A model generated the notes under the pieces. That model searched no databases, had not been told where the DNA came from, and saw only the letters and a list, made by a program, of their open reading frames with translations. This document shows positions 50,880 through 59,732 of a stretch of DNA of 64,000 nt, in pieces. Each line of letters begins with the position of its first letter. The stretch's first letter is position 1. Source of the stretch: Flavobacteriales bacterium (lineage in GTDB: Bacteria > Bacteroidota > Bacteroidia > Flavobacteriales_F > PHOS-HE28); the NCBI GenBank assembly GCA_026129465.1, contig JAHCIA010000001.1, positions 1,311,964 to 1,375,963 on the forward strand, read 5' to 3'. The position numbers were made by a program, and so were the translations under genes.

Positions 50880-52127
50880 ATGCGACCGAAAACCATGACC
50901 CTTATGCTACGCCTGCTGCTTCCCGTCGCCGCGCTCTTTGTTCCCCACCTCGCCTTCTCGCAATGCGTACCGGTGAACTGCCTCGCCGATCTGCCGCCCT
51001 ACGGCGGGGTGTGCGATACCGCCATCGTGGACGGCCGCGTGGGTGAAGCCTACTACGACCAGCTTTCCTTCCACGCCACCAATGCCTGCGTGGATGCGGG
51101 CCTCATCTTCCCCGATCTGGCGGGCACCTCCCTGCGCCTCACCCAGATGCACTCCTTCAACTTCTATGGCATGCCCGCGGGCATGGTGGCGCAGACCACC
51201 GCATCCTCATACGCACCCCCGGCCAACGGTTGCGGCTGGCTGGATGGCACGCCCACCGAAGCGGGCGTCTTCGTCGTGTGGCTCGATCTGATGATCAACG
51301 TGAACTATTGGGCCTTTTCCGGGTCATGCGGCGGTTTCATTCCACCGGTGCCCGTGAACGACAACGAGGCCAGCGTTTCGCTCGATCTGGTGATCCTGCC
51401 CGACCCTTCCTTCACCGGCCTGCCCACTACCATGTGCATCAGTGATGCACCGGTGACCCTGGTACCCACCGGCACACAGGGCGGCGGCTTCAGCGGACCC
51501 GGCGTGAGCGGCAACGTCTTCGATCCCCAGGAGGCGGGACCCGGCACCCACGGGATCACCTACTACGTGGCCGCCATGGAAGGCGCGGCGGTGGCCCCCG
51601 CGGAGGACAGCATGACCCTGGAGGTGATCGTGCTGGTGGAGCAGCTCTTTTTCGCTGACGCCGATGGCGATGGCTTCGGCGATCCCGAAGTGTTCGTCTT
51701 CGCCTGTGAACAGCCCGAAGGCCACGTGGACAACAACGGCGACTGCGACGATGCCGACGACACCATTTACCCCGGTGCACCACCCACCGGCCTTGGCGTG
51801 GACAACAATTGCGACGGCGAGATCGACGAGGACGAGCAGGGCATCGGCACTGGCATCGCGCAGACGATTGGCCTCAACGGCCTGAGCGTTCACCCCAACC
51901 CCACGCGTGACCTGTTCCGCATCGAGTCGCGTGGCACGGCCAGCGGCATGGCCGGGCTGGTGGTGACCGATGTGGCCGGCCAGGTGGTGCTCACGCGTTC
52001 ACTGGCGATCCAGGATGGCCGCATGGTCGTCGACGCCGACGCGAGTGGCTGGGCGCCCGGTGTCTACCTGGTATCCGTCGAGTTCGGCGGGGGCCGCATC
52101 ACGCGCCGGCTGGTGAAGGGGCTCTGA
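50880..52127 (+). CDS. secreted protein with MopE-like metal-binding repeat and T9SS type A sorting domain
   Basis: 415 residues. The signal peptide (MLRLLLPVAALFVPHLAFSQ) lies a few residues after ATG 50880, with in-frame alternatives at 50895 and 50904. A beta-rich middle region has PTGTQGGGFSGPGVSG modules like those in the giant PKD protein. Residues about 255-320 carry the MopE-type signature FFADADGDGFGDP... DNNGDCDDADDTIYPGA... DNNCDGEIDEDE, a repeated Asp-rich Ca-binding-like motif. The C-terminal domain (VHPNPTRDLFRIESRG... VYLVSVEFGGGRITRRLVKG) is a type A sorting signal. Expected on the cell surface. Confidence 0.85.
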   Translation: MRPKTMTLMLRLLLPVAALFVPHLAFSQCVPVNCLADLPPYGGVCDTAIVDGRVGEAYYDQLSFHATNACVDAGLIFPDLAGTSLRLTQMHSFNFYGMPAGMVAQTTASSYAPPANGCGWLDGTPTEAGVFVVWLDLMINVNYWAFSGSCGGFIPPVPVNDNEASVSLDLVILPDPSFTGLPTTMCISDAPVTLVPTGTQGGGFSGPGVSGNVFDPQEAGPGTHGITYYVAAMEGAAVAPAEDSMTLEVIVLVEQLFFADADGDGFGDPEVFVFACEQPEGHVDNNGDCDDADDTIYPGAPPTGLGVDNNCDGEIDEDEQGIGTGIAQTIGLNGLSVHPNPTRDLFRIESRGTASGMAGLVVTDVAGQVVLTRSLAIQDGRMVVDADASGWAPGVYLVSVEFGGGRITRRLVKGL

Positions 52128-52131
52128 TCGT

Positions 52132-52908
52132 TCAGCGTGCCTGCCACGCCTGCCCCAGCGCATTCAGGAAGACCTCGCTCGTCTGCGCACCGCTCACGGT
52201 GTACCGCTCGTCGATCAGGAAGAAGGGCACACCGCGCACGCCGATCCGTCGCGCCTCCTGTTCATCAGCACGCACCGCGTCCGCGAAGGCCGACCCATTC
52301 AACACCTGCTCCACCTCGGTCCCATCCAGTCCGGCCTCGGAGGCCAGCCGCACCAGCGTCGCTATGTCCGCCAGGTGGACACCTTCCATGAAGTAGCCCC
52401 GGAACAACCGCTCCTTCATGGCATCGCCGCGACCCTTGGTCTTGGCGAATTGCAGCACCCGGTGCGCGTGGAAACTGCTGCCGATGATGGCCTTGTCCAT
52501 CTCATACGCCAGACCGACCGTTCGCGCGCGCTGCACCACGCCGTCCACCCGGGCCTTCGCATCGGCACGTGTGCCGCCGTACTTCTCCACCAGCATGCCG
52601 TACATGTCGTGCGGGCTGCGGGCCGGCGCACCGGGATCGAGCTCGAAACTGCGCCAGATCACGCGCACCTGGTCCCGTTCCGGGAAACGTGCCAGGGCGC
52701 TCTCGAATTCGCGCTTGCCGATGTAACAAAAGGGGCAGACCACATCGCTCAAGATCTCAACGGTGATCATCTTGGCAGACTCGGTAGGTGGTGTTGGTGT
52801 CGGGGAATCAGTGGCGGGGGCCGGGGCCGGAGGCTGGGCACAGGCGGGCAGCAGGGCGGACATCGCCAACGCGGGGATCGATCGGAACGCCCATGCCATG
52901 GATATCAT
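52132..52908 (-). CDS. lipoprotein FrnE/DsbA-like oxidoreductase
   Basis: 258 residues from ATG 52908: lipoprotein signal (AMSALLPAC, Cys23), a Pro/Thr-rich linker to about residue 46, then a DsbA-like domain of the FrnE type: MITVEILSDVVCPFCYIGKREFE with the active-site pair Cys58-Cys61 (CPFC), and the cis-Pro region VRGVPFFLIDERYTVSGAQ. FrnE-like proteins are usually cytoplasmic, so the linker and lipid anchor would place this one in the periplasm; alternatively the true start is the Met at MITVEI (52770) and the protein is cytoplasmic. TTCCTTTG (52920-52913) lies just upstream of 52908. Confidence 0.8.
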   Translation of the reverse strand: MISMAWAFRSIPALAMSALLPACAQPPAPAPATDSPTPTPPTESAKMITVEILSDVVCPFCYIGKREFESALARFPERDQVRVIWRSFELDPGAPARSPHDMYGMLVEKYGGTRADAKARVDGVVQRARTVGLAYEMDKAIIGSSFHAHRVLQFAKTKGRGDAMKERLFRGYFMEGVHLADIATLVRLASEAGLDGTEVEQVLNGSAFADAVRADEQEARRIGVRGVPFFLIDERYTVSGAQTSEVFLNALGQAWQAR

Positions 52909-53030
52909 GTGACAAAGGAACGCTGGCAGGTGGAAGGTGTTCGCCCGGCATGGCCAACACCAGCGCGTGGAAGACTTCCTGCGGAGCACGGCCCGTTGCT
53001 TGTTCGAGGCAGGTTTTTTTACGTGGTCGC

Positions 53031-54497
53031 GTGAGGAGGTTCCTGCAACATATCACCGCCGCTCTGGCCGTGTCGATCTCAGCCCCCACTTACGGACAGG
53101 GCGCATGGCCGGTGGACAGTCTGCTCGCCACCTGGCCCATCCAGCAGCGTTTCCAAACGTCGCGCGTCAAGCCCAAGCCGGGGCAGACGCTGGATGCGGA
53201 CCGCCTCTATGAAGACCTGAAACGCGCCACCCCTGCCCTGCCGGTCTTCGTGGACAGCCTGGTGGATCGCCATGTGGAAGTGTTCACCCAGGAGCAGCGC
53301 GATCATTTCCGCGTGGTGCTCGGCGCGGCGGAGGCCTACCTGCCGATGATCGAACGCGAACTGGCCGCGCACGGGCTGCCCGATGATTTGAAGTATCTCC
53401 CCTTCGCGCTGAGCGCCTTCAACCCGCAGGCCGCCAGCAACACGGGCGAGGCCGGGCTGTGGATGCTCACCTGGCCTGTGGCGTTGAAACATGGCCTGAT
53501 CGTATCGGCCTCCATGGACGAAAGACGTGATGCGGAGAAGTGCACCGCGGCCGCCATGCGTCACCTGCAAGCGCTGCATGCCCGGTACAACGACTGGCCC
53601 ACCGCCGTGATGGCCTTCGCCTGCGGACCCGCGAACCTGACCCGCGCGCGGCAGCGGGCCGGGCGCGATGCCGATGCACGACTGCTCTACCCGCATTTCT
53701 CGCCCGGCCACCGGGGTGTGCTGCCAAGGTTGATGGCCTTCACCTTCCTGGCAAGGCAAGCCGAAGCGATCGACCTTGAGCCATTGGTCTACCGCATCAC
53801 CGAACCGAACGACACGGTGCGCTTCGACAGCCTGCTGCACATCGGCGCGCTCACACGTGTGCTGGGCACCCGGCCATCGCGTTTCAGCGCGCTCAATCCC
53901 ACGCTCACTGGTGGCACGGTACCCGCGGGCATGGCCTTCCTTCTGCCCCGCAGCGAGGCCGCCCGGTTCACGGATCTGGCCTTCGTGGTGCTGGAGGCCC
54001 AACGCACGAAGCCGCGGACACCCGCCGCCGAACGCCTGTCGGAAGAGGCTGTGGACCGGCTCGCGGACGGACGCGAGGCCATTCTGCATCGTATCGAAGA
54101 GGGTGAGGACCTCCATGCGATCGCCGCCCGTTTCACGACATCGACGGCGGAGCTGATGGCGTGGAACGACCTCAAGAGCGAAGTGGTCGAGGTGGGCAAC
54201 ACCTTGATCGTGTATGTACCCCACGAGCAACGCTTGAGATACGAAGGTGTCACGAATGGCATCCGCCCGGATACCTCGGCCGCACCCGTGCGGACGGACA
54301 CCACGCGCGTTCAGGTCAGACCCCCGGCGCCGAAGGCCATGCCGGATGACCATTCCTGGTATACCGTGCGCAGTGGCGATTCGCTCTATGGCATCGCCAA
54401 GCGGCATCCGGGCGTATCGGCGGAGGACATCATGCGGGCGAACGGCATCGGCGCGAACATCCGGCCCGGACAACGGATCAAGATCCCCAAGCCATGA
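53031..54497 (+). CDS. LysM protein with degenerate MltD-like lytic transglycosylase domain
   Basis: 488 residues from GTG 53031: signal peptide MRRFLQHITAALAVSISAPTYGQ, then an SLT domain of MltD type (about 90-225), and two LysM domains (IEEGEDLHAIAARFTTSTAELMAWNDL... around 365-410; YTVRSGDSLYGIAKRHPGVSAEDIMRANGI around 443-485). In MltD the catalytic Glu lies in LPIVESAFDP; here the aligned sequence is LPFALSAFNP with Leu127 (CTG 53409-53411) at the Glu position, and the AAYNSG motif is MAFACG. It probably binds peptidoglycan without cutting it. Start choice is uncertain, no ATG being in place. Overlaps the next gene by ATGA. Confidence 0.8.
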   Translation: MRRFLQHITAALAVSISAPTYGQGAWPVDSLLATWPIQQRFQTSRVKPKPGQTLDADRLYEDLKRATPALPVFVDSLVDRHVEVFTQEQRDHFRVVLGAAEAYLPMIERELAAHGLPDDLKYLPFALSAFNPQAASNTGEAGLWMLTWPVALKHGLIVSASMDERRDAEKCTAAAMRHLQALHARYNDWPTAVMAFACGPANLTRARQRAGRDADARLLYPHFSPGHRGVLPRLMAFTFLARQAEAIDLEPLVYRITEPNDTVRFDSLLHIGALTRVLGTRPSRFSALNPTLTGGTVPAGMAFLLPRSEAARFTDLAFVVLEAQRTKPRTPAAERLSEEAVDRLADGREAILHRIEEGEDLHAIAARFTTSTAELMAWNDLKSEVVEVGNTLIVYVPHEQRLRYEGVTNGIRPDTSAAPVRTDTTRVQVRPPAPKAMPDDHSWYTVRSGDSLYGIAKRHPGVSAEDIMRANGIGANIRPGQRIKIPKP

Positions 54498-56086
54498 GAC
54501 CGCTGCGCATCTGGCTGTTCCTGCTGGTGGTCCTGCTGCTGCTCGGGATCATCGGCGCGATCATACCGGCGGAAGGATTCCGGCTGGGCGGTTTCACCAC
54601 CGTGCGCTTCCCCTCCCCGCGGCAAGTGCTCTTCCCCGACCGGCGCGGCAAGGTGGACATCAGCGACATCCTGGCGATCACCACCGACGCCGATGAGGAG
54701 ATCGAATTGCGAATCACGGTGGATGACGCGCTCACCACGCTGGACACGCTGGGCATGGACACCCTGCCGGACAGGCCGCCGGAGCGCTTCCTCTTCGACC
54801 CCGACCGCATCCCGCCCCTGGAGGAACGCATCATGCTGCACTACCCGGAGGCCGGCAAGGCGGCGCTACACCCCTTCTTTGAGGCGCTCACCAGGGCGCA
54901 TCAGGCGAAGAAGCCCATGCGCATCATGCATTATGGCGATTCACAGTTGGAAGGCGACCGCATCACAAGCTACGCGCGTAACAAGCTCCAGACGCAGTTC
55001 GGCGGACAAGGACCGGGGCTGGTGAGCGTGTCCGACATCGTTCCGCACTTCTCGGTGGACCGGATCATCAGTGCCAATTGGCAGCGCTTCAGTGTGATGG
55101 GCAAGCGCGACAGCAGCCTGTACCATGATCGCTTCGGCGCTCTGGGCAGTTTCTCCCGATTCACGCCCATCCTGCCCGACAGTGTCCCGCCGGATACCAC
55201 TGTGCACACCGCCACCATCACGCTCAAGCCGCATAAACGCTCTTACGCCCGTGCCCGCGACTGGACGGTTTGCCGGATGCACTTTGGCTGGCACCGCGCG
55301 CCGCTCACCATCAGCGTCACACGCAACGGCGAACTTGTTCGCACCGAGACCATTCCGCCGGGCGACCGCCTGCATATCGGTGAATGGCGCTTCCCGGGTC
55401 CTTCGGAAGATGTGACGATCACCCTGTCCGGTGCGGACAGCCCGGATGTGTTCGGTGTTTCGCTGGACGGGCCGGGCGGTGTGGCCATGGACAACATCGC
55501 CGCGCGCGGTGGGGCGGGTTACGAGTTCCGCAAGACGGACCAGGCGCTGCTGCAGGCCATGTACGACGACCTCGGTGTGAAGCTGTTGATACTCCAATAC
55601 GGCGGCAACGTGCTGCCCAACATCAGCACGGAGGAACAGGCGCAGCGATATGGCGCCTTCTTCGGGGCGCAGATCGCGCGATTCCGCCGCATGATACCGG
55701 GTGTATGCGTCATCGTCATCGGCCCCAGCGACATGAGCATCAAGGAGGGCGAACATTACGTGACAAGGCCCTTCCTGGAGGAGGTGCGCGACGCCATGAA
55801 GGAGCACACGCTGCAACAGGGTGCGGTGTTCTGGGACATGTACACCGCCATGGGCGGACGTGGCAGCATGGTGAGCTGGGTGACGGCCGATCCGCCGCTG
55901 GCCACCACCGACTACACGCACTTCAGTCCGGCCGGCTCGAAGAAGGTCGGCGAACTCTTCTACACCGCATTGATCAACGACTACGCCGAGTGGCGAAGCA
56001 CCACACAGGCCAAGCCTGCCCCGCCCGAGAAGAAGGAAGCGCCGCCTAAAGCGGAGAAGACCACATCCACCAAGGAAAGACCCTGA
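54494..56086 (+). CDS. membrane-anchored SGNH/GDSL hydrolase-like protein
   Basis: 530 residues: N-terminal membrane anchor (LRIWLFLLVVLLLLGIIGAII), a linker, then an SGNH domain. Block I is MHYGDSQLEGDRIT (GDSQ, Ser nucleophile), the substrate-binding insertion is beta-rich, and block V is TTDYTHFSPAGSKK (DxxH). Such proteins work with MBOAT acyltransferases as O-acyltransferases or esterases on cell-wall glycans or polysaccharides. The C-terminal tail is Lys/Pro/Glu-rich (APPEKKEAPPKAEK). Starts in the stop codon of the LysM gene and is followed 9 bp later by the second SGNH gene. Confidence 0.85.
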   Translation: MRPLRIWLFLLVVLLLLGIIGAIIPAEGFRLGGFTTVRFPSPRQVLFPDRRGKVDISDILAITTDADEEIELRITVDDALTTLDTLGMDTLPDRPPERFLFDPDRIPPLEERIMLHYPEAGKAALHPFFEALTRAHQAKKPMRIMHYGDSQLEGDRITSYARNKLQTQFGGQGPGLVSVSDIVPHFSVDRIISANWQRFSVMGKRDSSLYHDRFGALGSFSRFTPILPDSVPPDTTVHTATITLKPHKRSYARARDWTVCRMHFGWHRAPLTISVTRNGELVRTETIPPGDRLHIGEWRFPGPSEDVTITLSGADSPDVFGVSLDGPGGVAMDNIAARGGAGYEFRKTDQALLQAMYDDLGVKLLILQYGGNVLPNISTEEQAQRYGAFFGAQIARFRRMIPGVCVIVIGPSDMSIKEGEHYVTRPFLEEVRDAMKEHTLQQGAVFWDMYTAMGGRGSMVSWVTADPPLATTDYTHFSPAGSKKVGELFYTALINDYAEWRSTTQAKPAPPEKKEAPPKAEKTTSTKERP

Positions 56087-56095
56087 CTTCAGTCC

Positions 56096-57334
56096 ATGCG
56101 CTCGATCACCGCCCAAGCCGCGATCATCCTCACCCTGCCCGCGCTCGCCCAGCCGGACCCATTGCGGGTGACCGTGCCCGACTTCGTTGACCTGGCGGCC
56201 AACCAGATCATCCTGCAGGGCGACAGCAGTGGCTTCGCGGCCTGGCACAACAAGCTGGACCGGCTCATCCTCGATGGCCAAGGACAGCTGAACATCGTCC
56301 ACATAGGAGGATCGCACATCCAGGCGGACATGTGGAGCATGCATACGCGGCATCGCCTCCAACAGGTAGTACCGGGTGTCCGTGCGGGCAGGGGCTTCAT
56401 ATTCCCCTACACCATGGCGAAGACCAACAACCCGTACTCCTACGAGGTGAAGCACAGCGGCAACTGGTCCGCCGTGCGCAACGTGACCAAGGCGGACACC
56501 AGCACCCTCGGCCTCAGCGGCATCTCCGTCACCACGCGGGATACGCTGACCGAACTGATGGTGGCTTTCCGGGGTGAGCAATATCCCGGCTACCAGTTCA
56601 GCCGCGTGAAGGTGCTGCACAACCGGGACAGCAGCATCGCCGTGGAGGCCTGGTCGCGCGACAGCACCGTGCGCATCGAAAGACGGACCGATCCGCGTGA
56701 GGGTGTGACCACCATACGCTATGACCGCTACATGGACACGCTGCGGCTGCGCTTCCGTCGGACGGATACGCTGCAGACACGCTTCACCCTGCACGGCATC
56801 ATCCTGGAAAGCGACGACCCCGGCATCTTCTACCATGCCATCGGTGTGAACGGCGCGGCCACCAGAAGCTACCTGCGCTGCCAGCGCTTCGCCGACCACC
56901 TCGCCCTGTTGAAGCCAGACCTCGTGGTGTTCTCCGTGGGCATCAACGACGCGCACGACGCCGACTTCGACCCGGCGCGCTTCAAGGCCAACTACGCGGA
57001 ATTGATAAGGCGTGTGCGAAGCGTGGCCCCGGATGCGGCCATCCTGCTCACCACCAACAGCGACAGCTATTTCAAGCGCAAGGTGGCCAACCGCAATGCC
57101 CACAAGGTGCGGCAGGTGATGTTGGAGCTGGGCGCTGAACAGGGCGTGGGCGTGTGGGACCTTTTCACCGTGATGGGTGGCCTGGGCTCCATCGCCCAAT
57201 GGGAGTCCGCCGGGCTGGCCCAAAAGGACCGCATCCACTTCAACCGCCAGGGCTATATGCTGCTGGGCGACCTGCAGACAGCGGCGTTGATGCAGGCTTA
57301 CGGCGAACATGTGAAGCTGAGCGTGAGACCCTGA
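56096..57334 (+). CDS. secreted SGNH hydrolase-like protein with GGSH motif
   Basis: 412 residues. The N-terminus (MRSITAQAAIILTLPALAQ) is a signal peptide. SGNH block I reads NIVHIGGSHIQADMWS, in which Gly-Gly-Ser-His replaces the usual Gly-Asp-Ser; Ser is kept. Blocks III (VFSVGINDAHD, Asn) and V (KDRIHFNRQGY, Asp-x-x-His) are intact. GGSH variants occur in Bacteroidota beside GDSQ proteins. Located between the first SGNH gene and the MBOAT gene, 9 and 3 bp apart, so part of the same operon. Confidence 0.85.
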   Translation: MRSITAQAAIILTLPALAQPDPLRVTVPDFVDLAANQIILQGDSSGFAAWHNKLDRLILDGQGQLNIVHIGGSHIQADMWSMHTRHRLQQVVPGVRAGRGFIFPYTMAKTNNPYSYEVKHSGNWSAVRNVTKADTSTLGLSGISVTTRDTLTELMVAFRGEQYPGYQFSRVKVLHNRDSSIAVEAWSRDSTVRIERRTDPREGVTTIRYDRYMDTLRLRFRRTDTLQTRFTLHGIILESDDPGIFYHAIGVNGAATRSYLRCQRFADHLALLKPDLVVFSVGINDAHDADFDPARFKANYAELIRRVRSVAPDAAILLTTNSDSYFKRKVANRNAHKVRQVMLELGAEQGVGVWDLFTVMGGLGSIAQWESAGLAQKDRIHFNRQGYMLLGDLQTAALMQAYGEHVKLSVRP

Positions 57335-57337
57335 AGC

Positions 57338-59026
57338 ATGGAAGCGGCCGAGACGATCCTTCGATCCATCGCCTACCTCATCCTGGGGGTCATCGGCTAT
57401 GAGTCGGAGGAGCCGCTCATATTCACGCGCTTCTTCTTCTGGGGCTTCTTCGCCGTGGTGCTGGCGATCTACAGCATCGTGTACAAGCGGCGGGCACTGC
57501 GCAACGCCTTCCTATTCTTCGCCAGTCTCTTCTTCTACTGGAAGACCAGCGGCTTTTTCGTCACCATCCTGCTCTTCAGCACCATCACCGATTTCTTCAT
57601 CGGCCAGGGCATCCACGACAGCCGCTCGGAAGTGAAACGCAGGTGGCTGCTGGCGCTGAGCATCTTCCTGAACCTCGGCGTGCTGGGCTATTTCAAGTAC
57701 GCCCACTTCGTGGTGGACAACATCAACGAACTCTTCGGCACCAGCTTCCAGGTGGTGAACCACTTCGCCCACTGGACCAATCTGGTGTGGGACAGCTCCT
57801 TCGTCGCGGACCGGATCCTGCTGCCGGTGGGCATCAGCTTCTTCACCTTCCAGACCATCAGTTACGCGGTGGACGTGTATCGTGGGCATGTGAAGCCCGT
57901 ACGCAACCTGCTCGACTTCGGCTTCTACGTGAGCTTCTTCCCGCAGCTGGTGGCCGGTCCCATCGTGCGCGCCGCCGAGTTCGTGCCCCAGCTCTACACC
58001 GACTTCAAGCTCACCCGCGCGCAGTTCGGACTGGCCGTATTCTGGATCCTCAACGGCCTGCTGAAGAAGATGGTCATCGGCGACTACATCGCGGTGAACT
58101 TCATCGACCGTGTCTTCGCCGACCCGTTGCGCTTCACCGGCATCGAGAACATCCTGGCCATCTATGGCTATTCGCTTCAGGTCTACGCCGACTTCAGTGG
58201 CTATACGGACATCGCCATCGGCGTGGCCCTGCTGATGGGCTTCACCCTGCCGGTGAACTTCAACAGCCCCTACAAGGCGCGCAGCACCGCCGAGTTCTGG
58301 AAACGCTGGCACATGAGCCTGAGCACCTGGCTGCGCGACTACCTCTACATCCCCATGGGCGGCAACCGCGGAGGTTCGCTCTTCTCGTGGATCATGACCG
58401 GCGTGGTGCTGGTGATGTTCACGCTGCTCACAGGGGAATGGATGCTGCCATTCATCGCGCTGGCCGCCACGGCGCTCATCGTGGTCATCGCGCATCAATG
58501 GGCACCCTTCCGCAACATGGTCACCACCAACATCAACCTGATGCTCACCATGCTCATCGGCGGGCTCTGGCACGGGGCCAGTTGGATGTTCGTGATCTGG
58601 GGCGGCCTCAACGGCATCGGCCTGCTGGTTTACAAAGGCTGGTCACGCATCAGTCCTTGGGGAAACAGCACACACTGGTTCGCACGCTTCCAAGCCATCG
58701 CGATCACTTTCACCTTCATCACCTTCACCCGTTTCTGGTTCCGTGGTGAAAGCCTGGAGGACGTGAACGACATGTTCCACCAGATCACCGGTGATCTCGG
58801 CTGGGCACTGGCGGGCGATGTGCTGTACGGCTTCCGCCATGTGATGCTGGTGATGCTCGCGGGCTTCGTCATACACTGGCTGCCCGAGCGCACCAAGCAG
58901 TGGTATCGCGAACGCTTCATCGCCCTGCCACTGTGGGCCATGGCGCTGGTGTGCGCCGCCGTGGTGCTGGTGGTGTACCAGACGGTGACGGCCGAAATGG
59001 TGCCGTTCATCTACTTCCAGTTCTGA
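57338..59026 (+). CDS. MBOAT family O-acyltransferase
   Basis: 562 residues with about eleven hydrophobic segments. Characteristic AlgI/PatA-type blocks: GISFFTFQTISYAVDVYRG, GFYVSFFPQLVAGPIVRAAEFVPQL, FWKRWHMSLSTWLRDYLYIPMGGNRGG, and the catalytic His412 in GGLWHGASWMFVIWGGLNG. It transfers acyl groups (acetyl in known systems) across the membrane to an SGNH partner that puts them on a glycan. Fourth gene of the LysM-SGNH-SGNH-MBOAT operon, with 3 bp before it. Confidence 0.95.
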   Translation: MEAAETILRSIAYLILGVIGYESEEPLIFTRFFFWGFFAVVLAIYSIVYKRRALRNAFLFFASLFFYWKTSGFFVTILLFSTITDFFIGQGIHDSRSEVKRRWLLALSIFLNLGVLGYFKYAHFVVDNINELFGTSFQVVNHFAHWTNLVWDSSFVADRILLPVGISFFTFQTISYAVDVYRGHVKPVRNLLDFGFYVSFFPQLVAGPIVRAAEFVPQLYTDFKLTRAQFGLAVFWILNGLLKKMVIGDYIAVNFIDRVFADPLRFTGIENILAIYGYSLQVYADFSGYTDIAIGVALLMGFTLPVNFNSPYKARSTAEFWKRWHMSLSTWLRDYLYIPMGGNRGGSLFSWIMTGVVLVMFTLLTGEWMLPFIALAATALIVVIAHQWAPFRNMVTTNINLMLTMLIGGLWHGASWMFVIWGGLNGIGLLVYKGWSRISPWGNSTHWFARFQAIAITFTFITFTRFWFRGESLEDVNDMFHQITGDLGWALAGDVLYGFRHVMLVMLAGFVIHWLPERTKQWYRERFIALPLWAMALVCAAVVLVVYQTVTAEMVPFIYFQF

Positions 59027-59092
59027 TCGGCAACACCCGCGCCGGATACGCCTCGCCAGCCCGGAAACCGGCGCCTCCCGTGTGCGCTCCAA

Positions 59093-59100
59093 TACCTTTG
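59093..59100 (+). promoter_or_regulatory. -7 box (TACCTTTG) of the DCC thiol protein gene
   Basis: TACCTTTG is a perfect TAnnTTTG match. It lies 57 nt before ATG 59158 and 27 nt before GTG 59128; the second distance is more like other genes here, so GTG 59128 may be the true start. Confidence 0.5.
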
Positions 59101-59157
59101 CCCCGCGTGGACACCGCCCCCTAGACCGTGCTGCCACCCGCCGGTCACGCCCTCGAA

Positions 59158-59565
59158 ATGGAACGGATCGTGCTCTTCGATGGGGTCTGCGACCTGTGCA
59201 ACGGGTTCGTCCAGTTCATCATCGAGCGCGACCCCAAGGCACGCTTCCACTTCGGCACCCTGCAGTCTGCTGAAGCGAAGTCCTTCCTGGAGGGCGGCAC
59301 GATCGACCCCCGCGATCCGGACACGGTGATCTACCGGCGCAAGGGGCGGCTGCTGACCCGCAGCAGCGCGGCCCTGAACGTGTTACGGGACCTCTCCGGC
59401 GCCTGGCCACTGATGTACGCGTTCATCATCGTACCCCCCTTCCTGCGCGACGCGGTCTACCGCTGGGTGGCGAAGAACCGATACAAGTGGTTCGGGAAAC
59501 GTGACTCGTGCATGATCCCCACGCCGGACATGCGGTCCCGGTTCCTGGACGGACCGCGGGGTTGA
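59158..59565 (+). CDS. DCC family thiol-disulfide oxidoreductase (DUF393)
   Basis: 135 residues: ERIVLFDGVCDLCNGFVQFIIERDPKARFHF is the DxxCxxC signature of the DCC family (Cys pair in the N-terminal strand), followed by FIIVPPFLRDAVYRWVAKNRYKWFGKRDSCMIPTPDMRSRF with a further Cys. GTG 59128 would add ten residues (LPPAGHALE), with no stop in between. DUF393 proteins are thought to be redox proteins; partner unknown. Located downstream of the MBOAT operon with its own promoter-like box. Confidence 0.85.
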   Translation: MERIVLFDGVCDLCNGFVQFIIERDPKARFHFGTLQSAEAKSFLEGGTIDPRDPDTVIYRRKGRLLTRSSAALNVLRDLSGAWPLMYAFIIVPPFLRDAVYRWVAKNRYKWFGKRDSCMIPTPDMRSRFLDGPRG

Positions 59566-59732
59566 CCGCCATGCTTGGTGGCGGCACACCAGGGTAGCGG
59601 CTGGGAACACAAGCATCCAACCGGTCGTAGTAACAATGGAATGGGCCTCCGTCGTTATCTTCACAGCGCCTTGATCGCCTGCCGGACCGGAAGACCGGCG
59701 CAAGGGCCACAAGGCGGACCTGCATTCGGAAC

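Noticed and set aside
54941..57310. Minus-strand open frame of 789 codons opposite the SGNH genes
   Set aside because: Shadow of two well-supported hydrolase genes; no domain features.
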